The position numbers and the translations under genes are program-made. The notes under the pieces were generated by a model. It was not told the origin of the DNA, searched no databases, and saw only the letters and a program-made list of their open reading frames with translations. A stretch of 64,000 nt of DNA from Inia geoffrensis (lineage: Eukaryota; Chordata; Mammalia; Artiodactyla; Iniidae): positions 37,115,496 through 37,179,495 of the forward strand of contig CM070900.1 of NCBI GenBank assembly GCA_036417435.1, read 5' to 3'. Numbering within the stretch: the first letter of the stretch is position 1; each line of letters starts with the position of its first letter. Below, piece by piece: positions 12,161-23,409 of this stretch.

Positions 12161-12294
12161 ACATAAATTGTTTTAAAAACTAGAACTGAAGTGTTCCAGG
12201 CACTGCACTAAATAGTAAATGGCCATTATTTGTTTCACATTTAATACACTGGACAGTTTTTACTCAATCTCCTTTAACAAGGTTGTTTGATAAG

Positions 12295-12400
12295 AACTGT
12301 CCCTCTTTTACAATTAAGGAAATAGGAGTTCAGAGAGGTTATGTAATCTGCTCATTGGCACATAGCTGATAACAGAACAAGTCTTCTGACTAAATCTCAT
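12295..12400 (-). repeat. MIR fragment, antisense
   Basis: Reverse MIR pattern: 'ttttacaattaaggaaatag', 'cagagaggtt', 'ggcacatagctgataaca'. Confidence 0.6.
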
Positions 12401-13127
12401 TTTCTTCCCTTACACAACTGTCTCTCTTGAATTGCACCTACAGGAGTTAAGGCACCAAATATCAGTAAATACAAAACCTACAGGCACAGATAAAAGTACA
12501 CAAAGATTATATAGCAGCTGCCACTCATCAACAATAACATGTAGGTCTCCTCCCCCCATAAAGCTTTCTACCAGTTTTCATAAGTTGGCTCCCCCAACAG
12601 GTCAGAGAATTAGATTTTCTAATCTCCAAGTGGTGGTATTTCCAAATGCTGTCATATATTTAATACAACATTTGACTTCACTCTTCAAGTATTACAACCA
12701 ACTGCAAGAAACAAGGCAAATTATAAATCTTAACATGTAAACGTAATTTGGAAATTGAAGATGTCTTCAACATGCCCATTAGAAAAGAGCACCGTAAATT
12801 CACTTACATTTATTCTATGTTTACAACCTGCTCTACTAAAACTTTAAAGAAGGTGTGTTACTTTAGGGCAATGTATTCTATTTGGAGAGAACTTGCTCTA
12901 ACAAACGTTATAATCCTCAATAAAAAGCCAAATGGCCCTTTTGAGTCAAATTGAAATATCATTTAAATATTATTTTTCTGTGAGAAGTGGAAATAAAACT
13001 GAAAATTTACAAGAGCTAGGAATGCAAATAGCACTAATACAGCATACTGTGTTGGGCAGAGCAGAACATGTGAAGTGAGATCACCTGAACTCTAGGTAAG
13101 CATGGACAAGTCACTGCACCTCTAGAC

Positions 13128-13298
13128 CAGTGTTCTCAAAGTATGGTCCCCAGACCATCCAACAGCATTGACACTACTTGGTAACTTGTTGGGAATGTAA
13201 CTGGGTCTGGAGAGAAGAGAACTAGCAATTTGGGTTTTAACGATCTCTGTCTCCCCCTCCCCCCATCTCTGAGGCATGCTAAAGTCTGAGAGCCAGCG
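13128..13298 (+). mobile_element. MER5A (hAT-Charlie non-autonomous DNA transposon)
   Basis: It starts cagtgttctcaaagtatggt and ends aaagtctgagagccagcg, so the ends are inverted. The interior 'ggtaacttgttgggaatg' and 'gggttttaac' match MER5A. An 8-bp target duplication ctctagac / ctctaggc flanks it (13120-13127, 13299-13306, one mismatch), as expected for hAT elements. Confidence 0.85.
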
Positions 13299-13924
13299 CT
13301 CTAGGCTCTTCAATGTTCTCAGCCTTAAAAAAAAATGTGCTAGATGGCATGGGCTCTATGTGCTTAGTAAAGCAGTATACAAATGTCATCACCCATGCCA
13401 CAAGTGGGATCTCCAAGTTGACAACTGCTCCAAAGGACCAAGCACAACAAAACAAACACAATAAAAAATTTTACCGCATAAGGTCCTTAAAACTGTTTTT
13501 CAAAGTTACTGAACCTCATTCCTTCAATATTCAGATCGTTAACAACAATGGAGCAATGCAATGCAAATGCATGAGTCATTTTATGTTTTCACATTTAGCC
13601 TTCTTTCTTACACAATTTTAATGTTTTGTATCACTGCGGACCCTAACAGATTTATAAACTGAAAAATGATTTTAGGGGTAAATGTGGCAATCAAACCCGA
13701 ACAAGTAAGCAAGCAGCACACCTTTATGGTGAAACTACAGTCAAGAACGGCTGTTTGGGTAAATTCTTCTACCTAACATACGGTGGTGACTTGCCTAGTC
13801 AGGGCAGGAATGTTTACTTGACAAGAATAGTGTTAATCCCTGCGATAACAGCCGTGACATCACTTTGTATACTATAAAAAGCAATACGAATGGTGGTGAA
13901 GATAGGAAAACGATAACATGCTCA

Positions 13925-14075
13925 ACAACTTAATTGAATAATCTCATTTAATCTTCACAATCCTAAACTGACAACTACTGTCTTCATTATACAGACTAGA
14001 AAATTGAAAAAGAGGAAAAACAAATTGCCCGAGACCACACAACTAAAAAGTAGCAAAGGCGGTTAATTTGAAAGT
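13925..14075 (-). repeat. MIR fragment, antisense
   Basis: Reverse MIR pattern: 'tctcatttaatcttcacaat', then 'attatacagactagaaaa', then 'cgagaccacacaacta'. Confidence 0.6.
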
Positions 14076-14389
14076 AACAGCAGCGAAAGTTAACACCTTG
14101 GGAACTGAGGGGAGGGAGTTAAATTTAAACACGCCCAGTAAAGGGTAACTGTTGAAGTACTGTCAACTCCTCCTCGGGAGAGCAGGGCAGCAGCAACTGC
14201 GAGGGAGTGCAGAGGAAAGAGCTGTGGGAAGCGACTGGTATGAGACAGCACAGAAGGCAGGAAGAGACCCCAAAACCCGAGAGAGCCGGGATACGTTCAA
14301 CAGGGAGGAGGGAGAAACGGACAAATCCCAGAAGAGGGAGGAATAAAGGTTTGGGGACGCAAAATCCACTTAGGCGCCGGAAGCCCTCC

Positions 14390-14960
14390 ACCTAGGCGAC
14401 GAGGCTGGATAGGAGGGCGTCGGCCCCTGTGAAGAGCCGGCCGGAGCCGGAGGCCTGGGCCGCGAACCTGGGCAGCCGCGGGCGGGGCCCCCACGAGCAG
14501 CCACCAGCCCGCCAGCCCGGCCACAGTGGAGGCCGGGCCTCGAGGACAGCAAAGGTGCGGCCCCCCAGCCCTACGGCGCGCCGAGGTGCCCGGAGCCCCT
14601 CACCTGGAGCGCAGCGGAACCGGCAGCAGTGGACACAGGAACCGACCGCAGCGGACTCCAAGGCGACCGGAAATGAGAGGCGGGCACCGGAACCGGCTAA
14701 CGAACCGGAAGTTAGGGTTTGAAACGGAAGCGCGCCGGAGAGCGGAAGGTCGCTTTCCTTGTTTCTCTCGGGGCAATGATGTTACATAGACGTTGCCAGG
14801 GACTTCCTCACCGCGACGAGGGAACCAGGCCTTTCCGAGAATGTGACCGCTGTACGGATGCCTGCGAGTCCTGGATGGCTTCCCTCCCTCGCCCGTTCTG
14901 CGCATGCGTCCGCTGGCGGGCTTTGAGTTGGGCAGGCCCTGCGGGGATATGACGTCTCTG
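14390..14960. promoter_or_regulatory. UBLCP1: CpG island promoter of UBLCP1
   Basis: This is a GC-rich, CpG-rich block in otherwise AT-rich DNA, with no TATA box. ETS-family cores on the plus strand include accggaagt at 14704-14712 and accggaaat near 14666-14674, with further cggaa cores at about 14687, 14692 and 14745. This arrangement is typical of a GABP/ETS-driven housekeeping promoter. The island extends about 250 bp beyond the putative exon 1, so divergent transcription to the right is possible. Confidence 0.8.
14604..14720 (-). other. UBLCP1: UBLCP1 exon 1, non-coding (5' end approximate)
   Basis: The minus strand reads GCTCCAG|GTGAGG at 14604/14603, a good splice donor inside the CpG island and upstream of coding exon 2. 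The donor fixes the left boundary. The transcription start is not determinable by eye; I place it near 14,700-14,760, around the ETS motifs. The exon would carry 5' UTR only, because the initiator ATG is in exon 2. Confidence 0.65.
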
Positions 14961-16726
14961 GTATTGTTTCTCCAAAGTCGGAGCAGGAGTCGGTGCGCTG
15001 ACTTCCCTAGGTGTGCTGAGCTCTTCCTGGGACTCGGGCCTAAAACTTGTGTGGCTTTGTCATGTTCCGAATGAGGCATGAAAGGTGATATTTGAGGTCT
15101 GAAGACTTGAGAACTCTACCTGGCACCAGGGGCCACCAACACTAGTAATTTCAGGAGTTTAGAATTCTACCCGTTTTACCCAATGGAAGAGGAAACAGGA
15201 TCGTCAGGGAACGGGCAAGCCCAAGTCTCAGAGAACCAAGGAAGCAAATCTCATGAGAGCTGCATCGAGATTACTGCAGTCTTGTATCGAATTAGTCTCC
15301 ACCCGCCCGTTCCCAGGTCCATTTCATCTTCCTGCAGAATGCTAAGAAAGCCAATTACAAACTCTGACAAAAGAATTCCAGGGTTTAATGGAAATTCGGA
15401 GCAGCCGCTGTCTGGTACAGCGAACTCCCAACGTGCATCACTTTATGATAGGCAAGAAAAAGAAGTTAATAATTGCCCACTAGATTGTTGTATGTGGCGG
15501 CAAACAAAACTTAGGTTTTGAAAAGGAAGGGAAAGGGAGAAAATAATATTGACCCCAAGTATGCACTAGATCCTTGAATTACTTGTATTTTCCCTTCTAC
15601 TTGACAGCAGTGTCACTGATCCATGTTTCCCTTTTGGCTGTCATGGAATGGAAGCAAACAGCCAAGTTTTGTGTCTTAACAGTTTTTTAGTTAAGACACA
15701 CGAACTATTTTACGTTTTCATTCCCTCTTTTGGTGATTTTTATTGCGCTAGTAATGTACGAGTATCTGCTCTTTTTTAAAAATGAAACGTATTTTCAGTA
15801 ACAAGTATTCCCGCTCTCCTTCAAAAAATGGGAAACGGAAAACCCAAAGTTAAAAGAATTTGTACAAAAGTCACACATTAGCAGTCTAGCCAAAGAGATG
15901 GCCAAAAGACAAGGGACTGGACTCCAGAATGAATTTTCTTTCAAACCAATCTCTTTTTTGCTTTGTTCACGTGCCAGACAGCTTCTTGGCGACTTTATAT
16001 TTTTGCTTTTGTGGTTAGAGAAACTTGTTTTTGTTAACAGAACGGTGAACTAAAACATTTTTAAGCTTCACTAATTCTAAACAACAGGATACATAAGGAG
16101 ATTCCTTTTAATCATGGAATAGCCATTGTACAAAGAGTCTGATAAATCTGGTATTACTAGAGTGTAAATAATTTAATAATTACAAATTGTCTAGCCAAGT
16201 GTTGAACAGTAGTATTTCTCAGAGAATAATGGTAGCAGAGATTTACCAGATGATTTTAAGTTATCTTATGCCCAAATCTCAGTTCCTCCAAGTCCATTTA
16301 TAGACTTGGTCCATTTACCAGATGATTTTAAGTTATCTTATGCCTATATTTCAGTTCCTCCAAGTCCATTTATATTTAATCTTTCATTAAGTCAAAAATA
16401 ATGTTAAGAAAACACTTGGAGTGGATTGAAAGATAACATTGAATAAAAGAACTGGACTCGTGGTAACTAGGAATGTATATAAAGTGGACCTAAAAAGGGG
16501 CTCACAGCCACTCACAACTTCCAATAAGAAGAGAAAAATTAAACGTCTTCCTCCTGTTGCTCACTAGAGCCTTTTTCTAATGTGTGGAGGATGATAAACT
16601 TGTGCTTCACTCATACTTCTCTGCAGCAACTAAAGGTGCCTGGGAATTCCTGCATAGGGCTTTGATAGGTTGTCACGTCTAAGTGATTAAAAGAAATGTG
16701 GAACAATTTCAAAATATCAGATGGTA
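14961..16726. other. Intergenic sequence, no gene recognised
   Basis: This is the stretch just right of the UBLCP1 island. It has an open frame of 112 codons on the plus strand (15183-15521) with no recognisable domain and no repeat match, probably chance. It also contains a 72-bp tandem duplication (16241-16374). I see nothing else in it. Confidence 0.5.
16241..16374. repeat. Two-copy tandem duplication, period 72 bp
   Basis: The segment beginning atttaccagatgattttaag at 16241 recurs at 16313. The two copies stay alike for about 62 bp, with a few substitutions (cccaaatctc versus cctatatttc). Confidence 0.9.
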
Positions 16727-16934
16727 CGGGCTTCCCTGATGGCGCAGTGGTTGAGAGTCCGCCTGCCGATGCAGGGGACACAGGTTCGCTCCCCGGTCCG
16801 GGAAGATGCCACATGCCGCAGAGCGGCTGGGTCCGTGAGCCATGGCCGCTGAGCCTGCGCGTCCAGAGCCTGTGCTCCGCAACGGGAGAGGCCACAACAG
16901 TGAGAGGCCCGCGTACCGCAAAAAAAAAAAAAAA
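16727..16934 (+). mobile_element. CHR-type SINE, short subtype
   Basis: Perfect target duplication atcagatggta (16716-16726, 16935-16945). Head ggcttccctgatggcgcag, end gcccgcgtaccgc, poly(A). Confidence 0.94.
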
Positions 16935-17789
16935 ATCAGATGGTAAACTGCTGATACCACTGTGCCCATGTTTGGATTGGAAGACAAAAGGACATTCCTG
17001 CACCCCAGACAGAAAGCTACCACCCCTCTGCATGTATCTTCATCTTCCCCTGACTTCTTTACTTCATTCCCTTTCTCAGGCCATTTTCTTCCTCTCCTTC
17101 CAGTTGAAAAACAATCCTCTTTCTAATTTCCTTTTTTTTAATTTAGTGCACTACAGCACTTTGTTTCTCTCTTTTAATGTTTATACCCTTGTTTTTTCCC
17201 TGACTGCAATTAGCTAAAAATGTTTAGAATCTACCCCATAGAACAGACTCTGCGGGCCCTTAACTCACCCTGGCCAGTGAACTACTGCCTTTCTCTATTC
17301 ATCTTGCTTTCCCAAACGACTACTTAAAACGTCAACTCTCTTCCAACCTCAGATCTTCCAGTTTACATCCTTGCTTTTGGCAGATGACATTGTCTCATAT
17401 TTTGTTAAGAAAATAGAAAGTCTCAAAGAGGAATTGCCTGAACTTCAGACCTCCATATCTACAAACTAAGTTATATCTGCACTTGTCCTCACTTCTTTTG
17501 CTTGTTTCAATGCAGCAATTTCCTTTTACCCGAAGTCAACCCTTATATTTGTGCTCTGGCTCCTTCCCTCTCAGGAAACTGTAAATCCAGTATCCCTTTC
17601 TCTTCCTCTTGTATTTTTAACCTCTTTCTCTCTACAGGCTCATTTCCATCAATGATAAACATGCTACAGTATCTTGCCGTCATAACTACTATGCTCTCTT
17701 TTCACGGTTCGGCATTTCAAAGCATTGTTTACATTTGTCTTAACTTGACATAATCTGTAATTGTCTGTTTCAGACAATTTGTTTAGTGA

Positions 17790-18112
17790 CAATCTTTTAC
17801 TATACTGTAAGCTTTGTGAGGAAACAGACCATGTCTGCTCTATTCACCACTGTATCCTCAGAGCATAGCATGATGTTGGCTAAAGCAGGTACTCAATACA
17901 TATTTGCAAATGGATGAATAGAATGTAGAGAATAGAGAGATTATATAATAATACATATTATACATATAATATATATCGGTGATTTATAATGATTATAGTT
18001 TGTAATTAACTCTGGATGCACAGGAAATTTCTGAAATACACACCAAATGTTAACAGCTCATGGCACCATAGGATGCACTCAGTAGGTATTTGTTAAATGA
18101 ATGAAAGAAATT
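17790..18112 (+). repeat. L2 3'-end fragments
   Basis: Two L2-like 3' ends. One runs from 'ctgtaagctttgtgagga' to 'ggtactcaatacatatttgc' (to about 17,925). A shorter one is 'cactcagtaggtatttgtta' with the terminal gaatgaa motif (about 18,068-18,112). Confidence 0.6.
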
Positions 18113-18226
18113 ACCTCTCGATGGCATCATAGAGCGGGTGAGTTTCACCTTGTTTATATTTTTCTGTATTTGAATTTTTTACAATAATTTTGCATTCTTT
18201 TTCTCTTTTTTTAAAAATAATACAAG

Positions 18227-18562
18227 GCGGCTTCCCTGCTGGTGCAGTGGTTAAGAATCCGCCTGCCAATGGGACACGGGTTTGAGCCCTGGTCCGGGAA
18301 TATCCCACATGCCGCAGAGCAACTAAGCCTCTGTGCCACAACTCCTGAGCCTGCACTCTAAAGCCCATGAGCCACAACTACTGAGCCCACGTGCCACAAC
18401 TACTGAAGCCTGCGCGCCTAGAGCCCGTGCTCCGCAACAATAGAAGCCACCACAATGAGAAGCCCGCGCAGCACAACAAAGAGTAACCCTCGCTCGCCAC
18501 AACTAAAGAAAGCCCGTGCACAGCAACAAAGACCCAATGCAGCCAAAATATAATAATAATTT
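18227..18562 (+). mobile_element. CHR-type SINE, long subtype
   Basis: Long subtype lacking a few bases in the head (gccaatgggacacggg). Target copies aaaaataatacaag (18213-18226) and aaaaatagtacaag (18564-18577) flank it. It is immediately followed by another SINE at the same target. Confidence 0.92.
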
Positions 18563-18577
18563 AAAAAATAGTACAAG

Positions 18578-18698
18578 ACTTCCCTGGTGATCCAGTGGTT
18601 AAGACTCCTTGCTTCCACTGCAGAGGGCACAGGTTCAATCCCTGATCGGGGAACTAAAATCCCACATGCTGTGTGTCATGGCCAAAAACAACAACAAC
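18578..18698 (+). mobile_element. Short tRNA-derived SINE, second subtype
   Basis: Head acttccctggtgatccagtg, then ggttcaatccctgatcgggg, ending catggcc plus a caacaacaac tail. It lacks the 'gccgcggagcggctggg' body of the CHR short type. It is flanked by the second and third copies of the local target (18564-18577 and 18699-18712). Confidence 0.88.
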
Positions 18699-18829
18699 AA
18701 AAATAGTATAAACATATCCTTACCACTATTAATTTTTAGGCCTATCCTTGAAAATCTTTTCTGTGCTTTAGATATATACACATGTATACAGTTTATATAC
18801 ATTTTAAAATAATTATGTATACACAGGAG

Positions 18830-20840
18830 GTTGCAAAAAGAGATTATATGTACACTTCACTCAGTTTTTTCTAGTGATCTCATCTCATGTAATTATAGTA
18901 CAATATCAAAACCAGGATATTGACATTGGTACAATGTGTGTGCATATAATTGTATGCCATTTTATCACATGTAGATTCATATAGCCACCACTGCAATCAA
19001 GGTACAGACTTCTTCCATCACCACAAAAATATGCCTTGTGCTCCCTCTTTATACTCACGCCCACCCCCATTTCTCTCACCATTCCTAACCCTTTGTCACC
19101 AATCTGGTTTCCATCTCTATGATTTCATCATTTCCAGATGTTATGTAAATGGAAATATATGGTATATGCCTTTTGAGATTGGCCTTTTACACTCAGAATA
19201 AGGCCTGTGAGATTTGTTCAAGCTATTGTGTGTATCAGTAGTCCATTTCCTCTTATGGCTGAGAAGGATTCCCTGGTATGGATTTATCACAGTTTGTCTA
19301 ACCACCTATTGGACATTGTGGTTGTTTCCACTTTTTGGCTTTTACAAATAAAATAGACCATTTGTATGTAATACAATTATTGATATTTTAAGGCTTCAGT
19401 CTGCCACTTTATTGTTTTCTGGTTTTGGTTTTTCTATTTTCTTTTTCCTGTCTTTCTGTTGGTTACTCAAACATGAGTTAAGAATTCCATTTTGATTTGT
19501 CTGTATTGTTTTAAAGTGTATCTCTTTGTATAATTTTTAGTGATTGCTCTGAGTATTATATATACATAACTTAGCAGTCTACTGGTGGTAATATTTTACT
19601 AGTTCCAGTGATGTATAAAAATCTTGACCGCTAATTAAGTTTCTTTCCTGTCTCTAGTTTATAATTGTCTTAAATATTTCCTCTACGTACATTGAGAACC
19701 ATATTGAACGACGTTATAATTTTTGCTTCAATAATCAGATACAACCTAGAAATTTCAAGGAGAAGGAAAGTGTTGTATTTACCTATATTTTTATTCTTTC
19801 CATTGTTCTTTCTTCCTAATGTCCCAAGATTCCTTTTTGTTTAGAGAACTTTTTTTGGTCATTGTCTTAGGATAGGTTTGCTAGCAACAAATTCTTTCAG
19901 GCTTGCTTCTTTTGAGAATGTCTTGACTTCTCCTTTATTACTAAAACATATTCTCACTGCTTATAGAATCTGGATTGACAGTTCTTTTCTTTTGGCACTT
20001 GAAAAATGTGCAACTTCCTTCTGGCCTCCATAGTTTTAGAAGGGAAATCTGTCAATAAATTTTTTTTTTCCTGGGCTTCCCTGGTGGCGCAGTGGTTGAG
20101 GGTCCGCCTGCTGATGCAGGGGACACGGGTTCGTGCCCCAGTCTGGGAAGATCCCACATGCCGCGGAGCGGCTGGGCCCGTGAGCCGTGGCCGCTGAGGC
20201 TGCGCATCCGGAGCCTGTGCTCCGCAACGGGAGAGGCCACAACAGTGAGAGGCCCGCGTACCGCATTAAAAAAAAAAAAAAATTGTTTTTCCTGCTGTTT
20301 ATAAGCTATTGTTTCTTTCTTGATGCTTTCAAGAATTTTTTCGTCTTTAATTTTCAGAAGTTTGACTATGCTGTCTCTTGGTGGAGATTTATTTAGGTTT
20401 ATTCTATTTGAGATTCACTCAACCTTTTTATTCTATATGTCTATGTCTTTTGCCAGTTTGGGAATTTTTAGACATCATTTCTTCACATACTTTTCGTGGT
20501 TGTGGTAGAAATCCAAGCTCCTCATTAGGCCTCCTTTGACACCCCATGTGGGCAGGAAAGGGCAGCCCATTACTCTTGTACAAGGGTGAGGGTTCAGGTT
20601 CTCCACCAGCCTCCAGTGATACCACCCAAGTTGGGAGGTAGAGGGGTGCTTCATCGCTACACCCCACATGGCCTCCACTGGAAGATAGTAAAAGTTCTGG
20701 CTTCCCACTCAGTCTTCTCTGACACCATCCTGGAAGGGAGTTGGAGTACCTCATTATAGCCTGGCAAGGGTGAAAGGCTAGACTTCCCACTGGGCTACTG
20801 CTGACAGAGGTGGTGGAACCACCACTTTTTCTTGTGCTAT
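18830..20840 (-). mobile_element. Old L1 fragments, antisense (with a nested SINE)
   Basis: 18,830-19,390 resembles the reverse complement of an old L1 3' region ('ccatctctatgatttcatca', 'gtccatttcctcttatggct'). 19,400-20,840 resembles reverse L1 ORF1-side sequence ('cttccttctggcctccatag', 'aattttcagaagtttgacta'), followed by four diverged repeats of about 80-100 bp (20,514 on). Family assignment is not firm. The SINE at 20,074-20,285 splits it. Confidence 0.6.
20074..20285 (+). mobile_element. CHR-type SINE, short subtype
   Basis: Inserted in old L1 sequence, with target duplication tttttcctg (20065-20073 and 20286-20294). Canonical head and tail. Confidence 0.92.
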
Positions 20841-20859
20841 TTGGTTGGAGTATGGCAAT

Positions 20860-21300
20860 GTGTCAGTGGTCTCCAAGAACACTCCTTTGTTCAATGATTC
20901 ACCAGGAGGACTCACAGGGCTCAATTTATTGTTGTATTCACTGTTGAGATTTACAGCAGAAGGTTACAAAGCAAAATCAGCAAAGGGAAAAGTTTCAAGG
21001 AATGAAGCCTAGAGGAAACAAAGCACAAGATTCTAAGAGTTCTCTCTCAGTGGAATGGCCCATGGTGTGCTCAGTTTTTCAATCAGTGAATTGTGACAAC
21101 ACCTATGAAGGGTTTTCTCCTGGGAAGCTCTTTAGAGATTCGGCACCCAAGGTTTTTGGAGGTCTGGTCATGTAGGTACTCACTTCCTAATATCAATTTC
21201 AGACTCCCAAAAGGAAAGCAGGTGAGCAGCATAAACCACGTGCTTTCCATGAACAATCTAGGCACAGTGAGACACTCTTCTCATTTAGGGAAGGTTTAAT
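20860..21300. repeat. Possible LTR-type interspersed repeat, family unassigned
   Basis: The run from 'accaggaggactcacagggc' through 'gtgaattgtgacaacaccta' to 'gtgagcagcataaaccacgt' reads like a diverged mammalian LTR. I cannot name the family or define the ends. Confidence 0.35.
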
Positions 21301-21567
21301 ATCAGTGCAGGAAAATATCAGTGAAGTTCCCAGATGCCAGCCAAGGGCCAACCTCGCAAACAGGACTTTCTGGCGACAACAGGCTCAGGCCTCCCATGTT
21401 GATTCCTTTCTGCACAAGTAGTTATTAACTAAATGTTTTCTCCCTTGCTAGGCTGTGGCTTTCCTGGTTCTTTGTCTAGAGAGAACAGGCTTTTGTCTGA
21501 GCCCACTGACATTTCCAGGTTGCCAGTATCTCTAGCACCCCAACTATAAAGTAAAAAGAAAACTCAG

Positions 21568-21633
21568 AGAACTCACTGCCTTGTCTTTCCAGGTAACTAG
21601 AGAACTCACTCCCTTGTCTTTCCAGGTAACTAG
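21568..21633. repeat. Tandem duplication, two 33-bp units
   Basis: Unit 1 is 21568-21600 and unit 2 is 21601-21633. They are identical except for one base (ctcactgcc versus ctcactccc). Each ends tttccaggtaactag. Confidence 0.97.
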
Positions 21634-21821
21634 CCAATCTGCCTTCTCTCCACCTTTCAGTCTTCTTATGTTTGTTTTATAGCATCCAGTGTTTTTAGCT
21701 GTACTTGGCAGAAGGAATGGGGTGAAATGCAACTACTCTGCCTCATCCCAGAACAGGAAGTCTCTGTATTACTTTTAAAATTAAGAAAAAAGTGATTTTT
21801 AAAATTTTCATTTTGAAAACA

Positions 21822-21822
<1 letters not shown>

Positions 21823-21863
<41 letters not shown>

Positions 21864-21903
21864 ATATATAAACAAAACATACACACATACATATATATAT
21901 TAA
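21823..21903. repeat. (TA)n / (TACACA)n microsatellite
   Basis: About 16 uninterrupted TA units, followed by mixed CA/TA tracts. Confidence 0.95.
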
Positions 21904-22642
21904 AAATAGGCTTAATTTTTAAAATTGGATTTAGAACATAATGTGGGATCTATCCTCTTAAAAAAAATTCTAGATATACAGTACAGTATCCCTGCAGGCA
22001 GTTACACATGCAGAGTGTTAACTGTAAAACCTGTGCTTCTGGTTTATACCCAAAGTCATGTGCATAGGAGACAATATCTTCTTAATCATGTGAGAAATAA
22101 TTACAAATGTCCCTACCCAGACATTCTAGACTAATGAACTATTTCTGAGATGAAAAATTTAGTATGATATACTGCAACCTAATCAACATTCAATTTGAAA
22201 TCGTAAACAAGAACATCAAATTGTTATTATGTTGCAGTATTGCACATTATGAGGGCAATTTCATTTATTTGTTTTTTATATCCACAGTGACTCATAAGTG
22301 GATAAATTAATGTCTCCCAACTTCAATAAATATTAATGAAATGTCTAGACTGTTAGAATCTAAACATTTACAATGTGACAAAGCAAGTTTTGATCACCAA
22401 TAAGCTATCTGTAATGAATAGTTTACCATTGTTTTATTCATTATACTTCTAATTGTCAGGAAACATTTCTTTAGCAATGTGTTAATGTCCAAAAGCATTA
22501 GATGGGGTTCTAGAGGCATCCTTGCCTAAAATTATCCTGACTTTGAGGTAATCAATTTCCCCTGACCTCAATACTTGTTTATAAAAATGAGCTAATCGAA
22601 TAACCAAAAGATGCTTTTAAATTCTATATTTTAAATCTCTAG

Positions 22643-23000
22643 GGCTTCCTTGGTGGCACAGTGGTTAAGAATCTGCCTGCCAATGCAGGGGACACGGGTT
22701 CAAGCCCTGGTGCAGGAAGATCCCTCATGCCACGGAGCAACTAAGCCTGTGCGCCACAACTACTGAGCCTGCATGTAGAGCCCGTGAGCCACAACTACTG
22801 AGCCCATGTGCCACAACTACTGAAGCCCGCGTGCCTAGAGCCCATGCTCTGCAACAAGAGAAGCCACCACAATGAGAAGCCTGTGCACCACAACGAAGAG
22901 TAGCCCCCGCTCACTGCAACTAGAGAAAGCCCGCGTGCAGCAGCGAAGACCCAATGCAGCCAAATATAAATAAATATATTTATTTATTTTAAAAAAAAAA
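22643..23000 (+). mobile_element. CHR-type SINE, long subtype
   Basis: Full long subtype with an A/T-rich tail. The target aaatctctag precedes it (22633-22642) and aaatatctag follows it (23001-23010). Confidence 0.93.
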
Positions 23001-23012
23001 AGAAATATCTAG

Positions 23013-23200
23013 GGGACTTCCCTGGCAGTCTGGTGGTTAAGACTTTGCCTTCCAACATAGGGGGTGCGGGTTTGTTCCCTGGTCGGGGAGCTAAGATCCC
23101 ACATCCCTCGAGGCCAAAAAAACAAAAAACAGAAGCAATACTGTAACAAATTCGATAAAGACTTAAAAAAAAACTGGTCCACATCAAAAAAAATCATTAA
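23013..23200 (+). mobile_element. Short tRNA-derived SINE, second subtype, with unique 3' tail
   Basis: Head acttccctggcagtctggtg, then ggtcggggagctaagatccc. A 3' part contains 'cagaagcaatactgtaacaa' and 'ggtccacatcaaaaaaaatc', a tail shared with related artiodactyl tRNA SINEs. The 3' end is cut by the next SINE. Confidence 0.85.
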
Positions 23201-23409
23201 AGGCTTCCCTGGTGGCGCAGTGGTTAAGAGTCCGCCTGCCGATGCAGGGGACACGGGTTCGTGCCCCGGTCCGGGAGGATCCCACATGCCGCGGAGCGGC
23301 TGGGCCCGTGAGCCGTGGCTGCTGAGGCTGCGCGTCCAGAGCCTGTGCTCCGCAACGGGAGAGGCCACAACAGTGAGAGGCCCGTGTACCACAAAAAAAA
23401 AAAAAAAAA
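23201..23409 (+). mobile_element. CHR-type SINE, short subtype, nested in SINE tail
   Basis: Canonical short copy placed in the A-rich end of the preceding SINE. After its poly(A) comes a third copy of the local target, aaatctctagg (23407-23417). Confidence 0.92.

Larger units (their letters stand above)
11550..14603 (-). other. UBLCP1: UBLCP1 intron 1
   Basis: This 3.05-kb intron holds a MIR in plus orientation (about 11,930-12,160), antisense MIR remnants (about 12,295-12,400 and 13,925-14,075) and a MER5A (13,128-13,298). The stretch 12,400-13,120 is AT-rich and I recognise nothing in it. The part next to exon 1 is CpG island. Confidence 0.8.

Noticed and set aside
14600..15079. 159-codon minus-strand frame at the UBLCP1 island
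   Set aside because: It overlaps the inferred non-coding exon 1 and promoter, has no domain, and would place coding upstream of the splice donor out of keeping with UBLCP1.
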